A stretch of 41,855 bases of DNA from contig JASKKX010000008.1 in assembly GCA_030153935.1 (NCBI GenBank), positions 1 to 41,855 on the forward strand. The letters run 5' to 3'. The notes under the pieces are model-generated. The model ran no database searches and was not told where the DNA came from. It saw only the letters and a list, made by a program, of their open reading frames with translations. Shown in pieces: positions 25,362 through 33,964 of this stretch. The stretch is from Verrucomicrobiota bacterium. GTDB taxonomy: Bacteria; Verrucomicrobiota; Kiritimatiellia; Kiritimatiellales; Tichowtungiaceae. Made by a program: the position numbers and the translations under genes. Numbering within the stretch: position 1 is the stretch's first letter; the number at the start of each line of letters is the position of its first letter.

Positions 25362-26690
25362 CTATTTTTTCTGTTGTTTGCGTCGGGCCGCCATGATTTC
25401 GGCCTTCGCCCGTTTAAACTGCTGGTTGAGCGGACGGTGCGACGGGCAGATGTAGCTGCACGAACCGCATTCAATGCAGGCGAGTACGTTGAGCTGCGCG
25501 GCCCAGTCAAACCGTTCGTTTTCGACCGCCTGACTGATGGTGGCGGGCAGGATGTCCATCGGGCAGGCTTCGACGCAGCGGCCGCAGCGAATGCACGGTT
25601 CGGCGGTGTACTGCGAAGCGGTCTCCACCGGAATGAGCAGGATGCCCGACGTATTTTTCATGACGGTGACGTCGAGCGTATTCTGCGCGAAGCCCATCAT
25701 CGGGCCGCCGAGCAGCAGCTTGGCGGGCTGGACGCTGACGCCGCCCGCCATCTCAATAGCTTTGGAAACCGGTGTGCCGAGGCGGAAGCGCCAGTTACCG
25801 GGGTTGACGAGCGGTTCTCCGGTGACGGTGGTGATGCGTTCAATGGAGGGGTGCCCGTTAAGGACAGCCTCGGCAACCGCGGCCGCGGAGGCGACATTCT
25901 GCACGACACAGCCGACGTCCATCGGAAGCCCGCCGATCGGAACTTCGCGGCCGGTGAGAGCATAGATGAGCTGTTTTTCCGCGCCCTGCGGATAGTTGAC
26001 GTGCAGGGACTGCACGGTGACGTTGTATTTGCCGGCCAGTTTTTTGAGTTCTGCAATGGCGTCCGGTTTGTTTTCCTCGACGCCGATGACAGCGGTTTTC
26101 AGTCCGAGAATGCGGGCCAGGATGGCCGCGCCGAGGACGACATCTTCGGCCTGTTCGAGCATGAGGCGGTGGTCGGCGGTGAGGTAGGGCTCGCACTCTG
26201 CGCCGTTGAGGATGAGCGTGTCGATGGGTTTGGTCGGCGAGAGTTTGACGTGCGACGGGAAACCTGCGCCGCCCATACCGACAATTCCGGCGTCGGCCAC
26301 ACGCTGTTTCAGGATCGCCGGATCGGTATTCGGCCAGTCGGGAATCGGCTCCAGGCAGTCGCCCCAGGCATCTTCGCCGTCGGCCGTGATGGTGACGGCG
26401 GGAACGCTGACGCAGGCCGGCCCGGGGCATTTATCAATCAGACTGACGGTGCCGCTGGTCGGCGCGTGCAGTGGAACGGAGACAAACCCGGAGGCTTTGG
26501 CGAGCAGGTCGCCTTTTTTGACGACATCGCCTTTCTTAACGACCAGTTCGGGCGGTGCGCCGATGTTCTGGTGGATAATGACGGTGTATTTATCGAGCAG
26601 CGGAGCGTCCTGGACCGGTTTGCCGGCGGAAAGGGCTTTGCTGTCGTTCGGGTGGACGCCGCCTTTAAATTTGCGCGGTTTGTCGCTCAT
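25362..26690 (-). CDS. rnfC: Rnf complex subunit RnfC (NADH-side, two 4Fe-4S)
   Basis: Peripheral cytoplasmic subunit, homologous to NuoF-type proteins, thought to meet NAD+/NADH. It has 442 residues: an N-terminal barrel-sandwich region (KFKGGVHPNDSKALS...), a FMN/NADH Rossmann-like region (GMGGAGFPSHVKLSP; LILNGAECEPYLTADHRLM), a SLBB-like segment, and a C-terminal ferredoxin-like part with CIRCGRCVEACP and CIECGSCSYICP. This variant is short: it lacks the long Lys/Ala-rich tail of gamma-proteobacterial RnfC. It overlaps rnfB by four bases. Confidence 0.96.
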   Translation of the reverse strand: MSDKPRKFKGGVHPNDSKALSAGKPVQDAPLLDKYTVIIHQNIGAPPELVVKKGDVVKKGDLLAKASGFVSVPLHAPTSGTVSLIDKCPGPACVSVPAVTITADGEDAWGDCLEPIPDWPNTDPAILKQRVADAGIVGMGGAGFPSHVKLSPTKPIDTLILNGAECEPYLTADHRLMLEQAEDVVLGAAILARILGLKTAVIGVEENKPDAIAELKKLAGKYNVTVQSLHVNYPQGAEKQLIYALTGREVPIGGLPMDVGCVVQNVASAAAVAEAVLNGHPSIERITTVTGEPLVNPGNWRFRLGTPVSKAIEMAGGVSVQPAKLLLGGPMMGFAQNTLDVTVMKNTSGILLIPVETASQYTAEPCIRCGRCVEACPMDILPATISQAVENERFDWAAQLNVLACIECGSCSYICPSHRPLNQQFKRAKAEIMAARRKQQKK

Positions 26691-27517
26691 TTGGAAACTC
26701 CTTCGTATTCACCGGCGGCGTGTCTGGAGGCCTGGCGCAGGGCCGTGGTAGGACAGCCGGCTTTTTCAACGAGATCGGGCAGGGGCGGGTTGCTGTAGTT
26801 GGTTTCCACAAGGAAGCCTTTGATGTTCATCTGCTCTGCGCTGTCGGCGGCTTTGACGCATTTGCGGCAGGCGATGCAGGCGGTTTTGCAGACTTTGCGT
26901 TTGACCGGCCCTTTTTCCGGTGAGTTGCAGTAGACGTGGACATCGACGAAAGCGGGGACGAGAACGATGAGGTTTTTGGGGCAGGTGTCGACGCACTTGC
27001 CGCAGCCGACGCAGAGATCGGGATGGACGACGGCGAGGCCGTCGCGGATTTCGATGGCACCGAACGGGCAGGCGCGCGCGCAGCTTCCGAAACCGATACA
27101 ACCGTAATCGCAGCCTTTGGCTCCCCCGGCGACAACGACAGCGGAGCGGCAGTCGGTAATCCCGTTGTAAGGGGAGCGGAGCGTTGTGGAACGGCCTCCG
27201 CTGCACCGCACAACGGCGACGGCTTTTTCCTTTTCTTCGGCGGTGATTCCCAGGTATTCCGCGATTCGCCGGGCGTCTTCAGGTGAAGAGACCGGACACT
27301 GCGTCGGCGGAACGGTTTCCCCGACGATCGCTTTGGCAAAGTCGGCACAACCGGCATATCCGCAGCCGCCGCAGTTGGCGCCGGGCAGCATGTCGGTGAC
27401 GGTTTCGATGCGCGGATCGATTTCGACGGCGAAGGCTTTGGCCGCCGCACCGATGATCAGGGCGAGCAGTGCGCCGAGGATGGCGGCAAAGAGCAGAGAG
27501 GTGATAATAATTGTCAT
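26687..27517 (-). CDS. rnfB: Rnf complex subunit RnfB (ferredoxin-type)
   Basis: Electron-entry subunit that receives electrons from reduced ferredoxin. It has 276 residues: an N-terminal membrane helix (about 3-25), then the 4Fe-4S domain with C-G-G-C-G-Y-A-G-C followed 16 residues later by another Cys, and then two ferredoxin repeats (CARACPFGAI and CVGCGKCVDTCP), plus further cysteine motifs (CKTACIACRKCVK). The count of cysteines supports at least three, probably four, clusters. It is longer than the 190-residue Escherichia coli protein, as in anaerobes. It starts 18 bases after rnfA. Confidence 0.95.
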   Translation of the reverse strand: MTIIITSLLFAAILGALLALIIGAAAKAFAVEIDPRIETVTDMLPGANCGGCGYAGCADFAKAIVGETVPPTQCPVSSPEDARRIAEYLGITAEEKEKAVAVVRCSGGRSTTLRSPYNGITDCRSAVVVAGGAKGCDYGCIGFGSCARACPFGAIEIRDGLAVVHPDLCVGCGKCVDTCPKNLIVLVPAFVDVHVYCNSPEKGPVKRKVCKTACIACRKCVKAADSAEQMNIKGFLVETNYSNPPLPDLVEKAGCPTTALRQASRHAAGEYEGVSK

Positions 27518-27535
27518 AGCGTTCTCAATCGGTGT

Positions 27536-28138
27536 TTAAACAAGTCCGGAAAAGCCCATAAAAACCATTGCCAGAATGCCGGCGGTGATCAGGCCGATAG
27601 CAGTTCCCTGCAGCGGGGCCGGCACTTTGGCGAGGTCGAGTTTTTCGCGCAGACTGGAAAAAAGGATCAGTGCGAGCGCAAAACCCAGCGCGGAACAGAA
27701 ACCGAATACGGTTGATTCAATGACCCCGCGGCCGGCTTGTACATTCAGTTCAGCGGCGCCAAGGACGGCGCAGTTTGTGGTGATCAGCGGCAGAAAAATG
27801 CCGAGTGCCTGGTAGAGCGGCGGACTGAATTTCTGGAGGATGATCTCCACGAGCTGCACCAGTGCGGCGATGACCACAATAAAGACCAGAATTTTGAGGA
27901 AGGTCAGATTGACGACCGTTCCGGAGATGCTGAAGGATTTGGAGAGAATAAATTGATAGATCAGCGAGGTGACCAGTGAGGCCAGTGTCATGACGAATAC
28001 GACCGCGCCGGACATGCCGAGCGCTGTTTTTAGTTTTTTTGAAACTCCGAGAAACGGGCAGATGCCGAGAAACTTGGAGAGCACAAAATTATTAACCAGA
28101 ATCGCGCCGATTGTAATTGTCAGAATATTATCCGCCAT
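27536..28138 (-). CDS. rnfA: Rnf complex subunit RnfA
   Basis: First gene of the rnfABCDGE operon; integral membrane subunit homologous to RnfE and NqrE. It has 200 residues and six helices. The N-terminal NNFVLSKFLGICPFLGVSKK and mid-protein LGIFLPLITTNCAVLGAAE carry the two conserved cysteines that bind the intramembrane iron-sulphur centre with RnfE. It is the operon's promoter-proximal gene; the promoter should lie in 28139-28335, shared with the divergent acetyltransferase gene. Confidence 0.97.
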   Translation of the reverse strand: MADNILTITIGAILVNNFVLSKFLGICPFLGVSKKLKTALGMSGAVVFVMTLASLVTSLIYQFILSKSFSISGTVVNLTFLKILVFIVVIAALVQLVEIILQKFSPPLYQALGIFLPLITTNCAVLGAAELNVQAGRGVIESTVFGFCSALGFALALILFSSLREKLDLAKVPAPLQGTAIGLITAGILAMVFMGFSGLV

Positions 28139-28335
28139 GTACAGACCCCTTTATATTGGATAGAGCAAAACATGTTAAAGGAAGAGATGCAGGGGCTCAA
28201 TCTTTGTGTTTCCTGAATTTCCTGTTTATACCGCGTCTTATTTGCAGGGATGCCGATCTGTTTTTTTGCTTTTGAAAGATGTTCAGGGCTTGATATGCAA
28301 AGACAGTTTCCGGAAAAGCTGTAAAGGAAAACAGA

Positions 28336-29451
28336 ATGAGTGCGTATACTATCCGCCCGGGTTATGAGTCGGACCTGCCGCAGCTGATTGAAATAGAAAA
28401 GAGCTGTTTTGAAATCGACCGGTTGAGCCGGCGGAGTTTTCAACACTGGCTTAAAGTCCCTCACCGGATTTTTCTTGTTGCAGAACAGGACGGGGAACTG
28501 ATCGGTTACGGACTGGTCCTTCTGTATAAGGGAACCCGGCTGGCCCGGCTGTATTCGCTGGCCGTTTGTTCGACAGCCCGCGGAAGCGGAATCGGACGGG
28601 CTTTGCTGGAGCAGCTGGAAGAAAAGGCGGCAGGCCGGGGACGGCTCTACATGCGGCTCGAAGTGAGTCGGAATAATCGGCCTGCGATATCGCTGTATGA
28701 GTCGGCAGGATATCGTGTTTTCGGTTTTTATCGTGATTATTACGAGGATCATATTGATGCACTTCGTATGCATAAACGCATCCGGTTCCCTTCCGCCGAT
28801 CTTTCTTTTCCCCCGATTCCATGGTACCGGCAGACAACGGATTTCACCTGCGGTCCGGCGGCATTGATGATGGCAATGGCAGGTGTGAATCCCGAACTGG
28901 AGTTAAATCAGTTTCTGGAACTGGATATCTGGAGAGAGGCCACAACAATTTTTATGACTTCCGGTCATGGCGGGGCGCATCCCCTGGGCCTGGCGCTGGC
29001 CGCGTTCCGACGCGGATTTCAGGTAAAGGTGGTGACGAGCCGCAAAAAGGGCCCCTTTATCGAAGGGGTTCGTTCGCTTCATAAAAAAGAGATTATGAGT
29101 GTCGTTGACCGGCAGTTCCGTCAACGGGCAGAAGAGGCCGGGATCCCGGTGATCTGCCGGCAGGTTTCTGCAAAAGATATTGAGCACTGGCTGATGAGCG
29201 GGCTGGCGGTGGTGATGCTGGTCAGCACCTATCGGATCAACGGAAGCAAATCGCCGCACTGGGTGGCTGTGACGGCAATCGACGACCAATGTCTTTATGT
29301 CCATGATCCGGATCCGCTGGACGAAACGCAGGGAGAACTGGAATGCCGGGATGTTCCCATTGCCCGCGCCGATTTTGAAAAGATGAGTTCCTACGGAAGA
29401 AGCCGCCTGCGGGTTGCTGTTGTTGTCGGTCCGTATATCGGCACCCGTTAA
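28336..29451 (+). CDS. GNAT acetyltransferase fused to C39-like peptidase domain
   Basis: Two-domain cytoplasmic protein of 371 residues. Residues 1-150 are a RimI-type N-acetyltransferase with the acetyl-CoA loop ARGSGIGRALL (81-91) and the SLYESAGYRVFGFYRDYY ending. Residues about 160-371 resemble the C39/DUF3335-type papain-like fold: YRQTTDFTCGPAALMMAM with candidate nucleophile C172, and a later SPHWVAVTAID with the candidate histidine near 306 and VHDPDP. This fusion is a known family, often beside a RimK-like ATP-grasp ligase and thought to act on peptides; no ATP-grasp gene is next to it here. AAAGGA lies upstream of the start. The actual substrate is unknown. Confidence 0.88.
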   Translation: MSAYTIRPGYESDLPQLIEIEKSCFEIDRLSRRSFQHWLKVPHRIFLVAEQDGELIGYGLVLLYKGTRLARLYSLAVCSTARGSGIGRALLEQLEEKAAGRGRLYMRLEVSRNNRPAISLYESAGYRVFGFYRDYYEDHIDALRMHKRIRFPSADLSFPPIPWYRQTTDFTCGPAALMMAMAGVNPELELNQFLELDIWREATTIFMTSGHGGAHPLGLALAAFRRGFQVKVVTSRKKGPFIEGVRSLHKKEIMSVVDRQFRQRAEEAGIPVICRQVSAKDIEHWLMSGLAVVMLVSTYRINGSKSPHWVAVTAIDDQCLYVHDPDPLDETQGELECRDVPIARADFEKMSSYGRSRLRVAVVVGPYIGTR

Positions 29452-29603
29452 AACGATGCGGATTCACGAACTCAGGAGTCGGCGCTTCGGTGTTTGTTAC
29501 GGGGGTTAAAGGCAGATTTTCTGTCAGGCAGCAGTTTTGTCTGCTACGGGCAGGACTGCCGAAGGTCAGGCGGAATTTTTCCAGGCAGGGCCGGAAGCCG
29601 GAA

Positions 29604-29999
29604 TCAATCGTCCAGGCTCAAGTCGCCGTGAATACGTATTATTCCGTTCTCTTCTGAGACGTGCAGCTCTTTACCGGGAAAAGCCCCAGGCAAAAGATCT
29701 TCCAGACGTTGGAAAATCTTCCGACGAATTTCTGAACGAATATCTTCCGGCACTTTTTCCAGAGTGGACAGGCGGGTTTCAACAATATAACCGGGACCGT
29801 ATTTCGAGCCATAGCCGGCTGAAAAGGCGGCTCCCACGTTGAAGAGTCCATCGCTTTCCGGATTGGAAGTGGTCCCTTTTTCAGGGCGAACCGGATTTCT
29901 GGTGTAGTTCGATCCGTATTCCGCTTCAAGTTCGGCATCAATGACGTCAAAGACGCTTTTTAAATTTTTTTCCCACCGTCTGGCTTCGTTACTCCTCAT
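29604..29999 (-). CDS. Conserved hypothetical protein, 131 residues
   Basis: Soluble acidic protein. The core reads RRWEKNLKSVFDVIDAELE, then PVRPEKGTTSNPESDGLFNV, then GPGYIVETRLSTLEKVPEDI, ending GKELHVSEENGIIRIHGDL. I recall very similar proteins in other Verrucomicrobiota-type genomes, without known function. The even composition and conserved-looking motifs make it a real gene. The start is uncertain: ATG at 29999 or at 30029, neither with a good ribosome binding site. No neighbour on the same strand. Confidence 0.7.
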   Translation of the reverse strand: MRSNEARRWEKNLKSVFDVIDAELEAEYGSNYTRNPVRPEKGTTSNPESDGLFNVGAAFSAGYGSKYGPGYIVETRLSTLEKVPEDIRSEIRRKIFQRLEDLLPGAFPGKELHVSEENGIIRIHGDLSLDD

Positions 30000-30029
30000 G
30001 CAAAAACGATACCGAAAAAGGGTAAACAT

Positions 30030-30580
30030 TGGAATGTTTTTCAGAACGGACCGGCAGATTGTAAGTTTAAATGCTGCATTTTTTCGGAGCGACGGATTTC
30101 ATACTGCCACCTCGTGAATGGCGATCTCTTTCGCGGTTTTAAACCGGATATGGAATGCCGCTTGGACCATAGAGCGTTCAATGCCGTCCCCAGTGACCAA
30201 ACTCCCCGCGGGAGCAGACCTCCGCCGGTCTGTCTGTAGTACTGAGTCCTGCGGTGCAGGCGGCGCTTGCGCTTCTCACCAGGCGATTTATTCGCGACCC
30301 CGCGGATCCACCCGGCATCGATTTAGAGCCTGTCCCGCTTAAGTGGTTTTTAAAACCCCCGGCCGCTGTCTTATACAAGGTACGAATGATCTCGGTGTCA
30401 CCTGCCGTGGATTTGTTACAAACCCTATGAAAAGCGCAGGATTCAGACCTTTTGGGGCACCCTCTGTCTTTGAGGAAAGCCCGTAGAAGGGGATCAGGCT
30501 GCTGCAAATCAGGCGAACGATTTCATCGTTCTTATGCTTTCAAAAAAATCATGATTCAATAAAATAATTTCCATAAAGGT
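30030..30580. other. Gene-free stretch upstream of gpmA
   Basis: About 550 bases without an intact gene. On the minus strand, about 30240-30100 has coding-like sense ending GIERSMVQAAFHIRFKTAKE then IAIHEVAV and a stop; the frame upstream of it shows nothing recognisable. Around 30301-30420 sequences such as GAGCCTGTCCCGCTTAAG look like element debris but I cannot assign a family. The last 60 bases are AT-rich and hold the presumed gpmA promoter. Confidence 0.4.
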
Positions 30581-30586
30581 TATAAT
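30581..30586 (+). promoter_or_regulatory. -10 box (TATAAT) for gpmA
   Basis: Consensus TATAAT in an AT-rich tract, ending 14 bases before the gpmA ATG. No good -35 is seen 17 bases upstream. A start about seven bases downstream would give a very short 5' leader that cuts off the GAAAGG at 30588-30592. Confidence 0.45.
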
Positions 30587-30600
30587 CGAAAGGTAATGTG

Positions 30601-31353
30601 ATGCATAAACTTGTACTTTTACGGCATGGCGAGAGTCAGTGGAACCGGGAAAACCGGTTTACAGGCTGGACGGATGTGGATTTATCTGAAAAAGGAATTC
30701 AGGAGGCCGGCGAGGCCGGAGATCAGCTCAAAGCGGCTGGTTTCACCTTTGATATTGCCTACACCTCGGTGCTGAAGCGGGCCATCCGGACACTTTGGAT
30801 TGTTCTCGATAAAATGGATCTCATGTGGCTTCCGGTGGAGAGAAACTGGCGGCTGAATGAACGCCATTACGGAGCGCTTCAGGGACTGAACAAGGCTGAA
30901 ACGGCTGAAAAATTCGGAGATGAACAGGTTCTGATCTGGCGCAGAAGCTATGACGTCCCGCCGCCGGCGCTACAAAAAAGCGACGAACGCTGGCCCGGCC
31001 GTGATCCGCGTTACAAAGATCTGGATGAGGCGGACCTGCCGCTCACCGAATGTCTGAAAGACACCGTTGAACGCTTTCTGCCGTATTGGAACCAAACGAT
31101 CCGCCCCTCCATTGAACGCGGCAAAAAGGTGCTTATCGTCGCGCACGGCAACAGCCTGCGCGCGCTGGTGAAACACCTTGACGGAATCTCCGATGAAGAG
31201 ATTATCGGCCTGAACATTCCCACCGGCATGCCGCTCGTCTATGAACTAGACGATGCGATGAAACCGTTGAAAAAATATTATCTGGGCGATTCTGAAAAAG
31301 TAAAAGCCGCGATGGAGGCTGTAGCCAGTCAGGGAAAAAGCGGCAAAAAATAG
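30601..31353 (+). CDS. gpmA: 2,3-bisphosphoglycerate-dependent phosphoglycerate mutase
   Basis: Interconverts 3- and 2-phosphoglycerate in glycolysis. It has 250 residues, the usual length for the dPGM type. The phosphohistidine motif is [20 protein letters not shown] (H10 or so from the ATG at 30601). Further active-site elements: [16 protein letters not shown], the RRSYDVPPP region and the second histidine in [15 protein letters not shown]. The preceding GTG at 30598 would only add one residue. GAAAGG lies nine bases before the ATG. It is transcribed alone. Confidence 0.97.
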   Translation: MHKLVLLRHGESQWNRENRFTGWTDVDLSEKGIQEAGEAGDQLKAAGFTFDIAYTSVLKRAIRTLWIVLDKMDLMWLPVERNWRLNERHYGALQGLNKAETAEKFGDEQVLIWRRSYDVPPPALQKSDERWPGRDPRYKDLDEADLPLTECLKDTVERFLPYWNQTIRPSIERGKKVLIVAHGNSLRALVKHLDGISDEEIIGLNIPTGMPLVYELDDAMKPLKKYYLGDSEKVKAAMEAVASQGKSGKK

Positions 31354-31508
31354 ATTCCCCGGCGGTCAGCAGCCTGTCGGACGTAGCGCTTCCATTGACG
31401 CCAACTCCGCGCCAGAATGAAGAAGACTTGATTCCGGGGGAATATGGCCACCCGATTGAAAACCCTGGACAGAGAAACCTCCTTGCCGCCGCCGCCGGAC
31501 CTGCGCGA

Positions 31509-31619
31509 TCAGTGTTCGTAAACAGGTTTATTTAACTTCTTTCCGGCCCGGTTGATCTTCTCCAGAAGGTCTTGGCCTTTGGCAATCCAGCGGCAGGGTT
31601 TGGGAGAAGCGTTTCGCGT
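31509..31619 (-). pseudogene. IS630-type transposase, C-terminal remnant
   Basis: Minus-strand translation reads KPCRWIAKGQDLLEKINRAG then KKLNKPVYEH and stops at 31509. The pattern 'PF.W...(g/d)..LeKI.ra...l' is the C-terminal end of IS630-family transposases. Nothing upstream in frame resembles the catalytic DDE part: it runs into the inverted repeat at 31630. A dead fragment of about 37 codons. The family call is from memory and moderate. Confidence 0.5.
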
Positions 31620-31629
31620 CGATATGTAT

Positions 31630-31668
31630 TTCCGATTAAGGGCACCGGACAGGTGCCCTTAATCGGAA
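31630..31668. repeat. Perfect 17-bp inverted repeat with 5-base loop
   Basis: Left arm TTCCGATTAAGGGCACC (31630-31646), loop GGACA, right arm GGTGCCCTTAATCGGAA (31652-31668). No mismatch in 17 pairs. No T-run follows on either strand, so it is not a standard terminator. It directly abuts the IS630-type remnant. Confidence 0.9.
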
Positions 31669-31830
31669 TTATGTAACCCTACACGTAAGAGCCACTGTAA
31701 CGCAGGCTGAGTCTCCTTCCTGTCGGGGCGATGCAGAAAACAGAGTGCGAAAACCCTCAGGATTTATCCGGTGTTGCTGAGGGCTTCCCTGGTTTGCGTT
31801 TTTATCAGAAACTGTCACTCTCTTCTTGAT

Positions 31831-33213
31831 ATGAAACAGATGAAATTTCCAAAAGGGTTTCTATGGGGTACGGCGACGTCCGGACACCAAATTGAAGGCG
31901 GCAATGTAAGCTCCGACTGGTGGCGGTGGGAACAGCAGGGCAGGATGCACGGCGGCGCTGTTTCCGGCCAGGCGGTGGATTACTGGAACCGCTATGAAGA
32001 AGACCATGCGTTGATGGAAAGCCTGGGATATCCGGTTTTCCGCATTGGAATTGAATGGGCCCGCATCGAGCCGGAACCGGGGAAATTCGACCGGGAGGCG
32101 CTTGCCCATTACCGGGACATTCTTCAGTCCTTGAAAAATCACGGAATCAAAATCTGTCTGACGCTTTATCACTGGGTTCTGCCGCACTGGGTGGCCGAGC
32201 GCGGCGACTGGACCAATCCGGAGACCTTGCGCCATTTTGAGCGGTATGCCCGGTATGTAATCAATGAATTGATAACATTTCCGGATCTGTGGGTCACCGT
32301 GAATGAGCCGATGGTGGCGGCAATAGCCGGAAATCTTCTGGCGGAACATCCGCCGTTCCGGAACACCTTTCGGGATTATCGCCAAACCGCCGTGTCCCTT
32401 TTGCGGGTTCATGCCCAATGTTATGCATTCATTCATGATGCAGCTCGGCGGGCTGAATTGAAAAAACCGCCGCGCGTCGGTATCGCCAACGCTTATCCTG
32501 TGCTGGTTCCGTGGGGATCCCGTGGATGGAAGGGATTCTATGAATGGAGTATTGCCCGGCTCGGAAAATATCTGGCCTGTCATGTATGGGATAATGCGGT
32601 GGATACGGGGCATGCCCGGTTACTGAACGGATTCCGGCAGATACCTGGTTTGCGCGGCAGCATTGATTACTGCGGCATTAATTATTATCTGCGTATGTCT
32701 CTGCGATTCGACCATTCCCGGCGAGACCGGTTTTTTATTGACGAGACGGGTGTTCCGCCGGGAGTTCGCAGTACTGACACCGGCTGGCAGATTTATCCAT
32801 CCGGCCTTTACAAAGCAATCCACGATGTCTGGAACCGCTTTAAAAAACCGGTCATCATCACCGAAAACGGTATTGCGGATATTTCCGACGAACAGCGTCC
32901 GGCCTATATTCTGGAGCATTTATTTTGTGTTTATCAGGCCTTGCAGAGCGGCATTCCGGTGGAAGGCTATTTTTACTGGTCTTTTATCGATAATTTTGAA
33001 TGGCGCAAAGGATTCGGCCCGCGTTTCGGCCTGATTGCAGTGGACCATCGGGACCACAATCTGGTCCGCTATCCCCGTCCGAGTGCTCATCTGTATTCGC
33101 AGATCATTCGGGAAAATGCAATTTCAGAAGAGCTGATCGGAACCTATGCACCGGAACTTATGGGACCGTTTGAAACCATCCTCAAGTCGGGTAACCGGGG
33201 ACGGGCCGACTGA
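31831..33213 (+). CDS. Glycoside hydrolase family 1 (beta-glycosidase)
   Basis: Retaining beta-glycosidase, 460 residues, an (alpha/beta)8 barrel. The N-terminal signature is FPKGFLWGTATSGHQIEGGN. The acid/base is E159 in TVNEPM and the nucleophile E345 in IITENGIAD. The sugar-binding tryptophans in YHWVLPHW and the FYWSFIDNFEWRKGFGPRFGL stretch near the C-terminus are also present. No signal peptide is seen if it starts at 31831, so it would act on cytoplasmic or phosphorylated glycosides; no phospho-site can be claimed. An in-frame upstream start at 31771 is less likely. No clear ribosome binding site. Located between transposase debris and a broken M50-like gene. Confidence 0.94.
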   Translation: MKQMKFPKGFLWGTATSGHQIEGGNVSSDWWRWEQQGRMHGGAVSGQAVDYWNRYEEDHALMESLGYPVFRIGIEWARIEPEPGKFDREALAHYRDILQSLKNHGIKICLTLYHWVLPHWVAERGDWTNPETLRHFERYARYVINELITFPDLWVTVNEPMVAAIAGNLLAEHPPFRNTFRDYRQTAVSLLRVHAQCYAFIHDAARRAELKKPPRVGIANAYPVLVPWGSRGWKGFYEWSIARLGKYLACHVWDNAVDTGHARLLNGFRQIPGLRGSIDYCGINYYLRMSLRFDHSRRDRFFIDETGVPPGVRSTDTGWQIYPSGLYKAIHDVWNRFKKPVIITENGIADISDEQRPAYILEHLFCVYQALQSGIPVEGYFYWSFIDNFEWRKGFGPRFGLIAVDHRDHNLVRYPRPSAHLYSQIIRENAISEELIGTYAPELMGPFETILKSGNRGRAD

Positions 33214-33254
33214 TGTCAGCAGCACACAGAATTTTAATTCGTTCAACCGGTTCC

Positions 33255-33912
33255 GGCAACGGGCGCGGTTCCGGTGAGCCGATCCACGGACAGCGCACGC
33301 AGCCGGGCGATGATTGCACTGGCAGGGCCGCTGATGAATCTTCTGCTGTGTCTGTTTTTTTCTCTGCTGACAGGGATTGCTCAAATCGCCGGCGCACAGC
33401 AGGTCGTCTCATCTCTTTTCATCGGCGGGGCAGTGAGCGGAATTCTTTTGATCGTTAACATTCTGCCCGTTCCGGTCGCTGAACCGTTGAGAAAAATATA
33501 CAAGCCGGTAACGAATGGTCCTCCGCTCCCGATACAGAATTGTTTTCTCTGGAAGACTGCGCCTGGCATATTATATGCCTCAATGTCAGCTGGAGTTGTT
33601 GCTCAACGCGGCACGACCGCTGTCCATGCTTCAGGCTATCCAGGACCTGTCATAAAAAGACCGATCACGGAAAAGCCAACGGGCTGTTACTTGGGGGCTC
33701 ATCTGCAGTATGTATCAGCATCTCGTTCGGAAGATATTGCTGTTTTGCTTTCCTGCCTTGAGATCAGTACGGTACAGAATTTCAACGTTCTTATGGGCCG
33801 GATATTGGGAAGTGAAAGCATTACGGAGGATGAATTGGAATTTTTTGTAAAAACAGCCGGTGCCGCTTCAACCAGTTCCAATACAGTTCCGCTGCCGGCT
33901 GAAGAGCATTAA
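33255..33912 (+). pseudogene. Broken M50-type (site-2 protease-like) gene fragment and debris
   Basis: From about 33255 the plus strand reads AVPVSRSTDSARSRAMIALA followed by GPLMNLLLCLFFSLL, the N-terminal-to-middle signature of M50 metalloproteases (PVPV ... ALAGPLsNlllAl), and then a second helix ending IVNILPVP. The HExxH zinc site that should precede it is absent, and the expected P-P-L-D-G motif after LPVP reads VAEPL instead. Beyond about 33480 the frame remains open to 33912 without homology. About 33510-33655 another frame has coding character (RLRLAYYMPQCQLELLLNAA). The gene lost its 5' half and is probably a mosaic of remnants. Confidence 0.5.
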
Positions 33913-33964
33913 CGGGATAGATATTATACAGGTTTAACCGTGCAGAAATAATGAAGGTTTAAGT

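Noticed and set aside
25374-26798. 474-codon plus-strand frame antisense to rnfC and rnfB
   Set aside because: Opposite an operon with overlapping genes and cysteine motifs; composition is typical of antisense of GC-rich codons.
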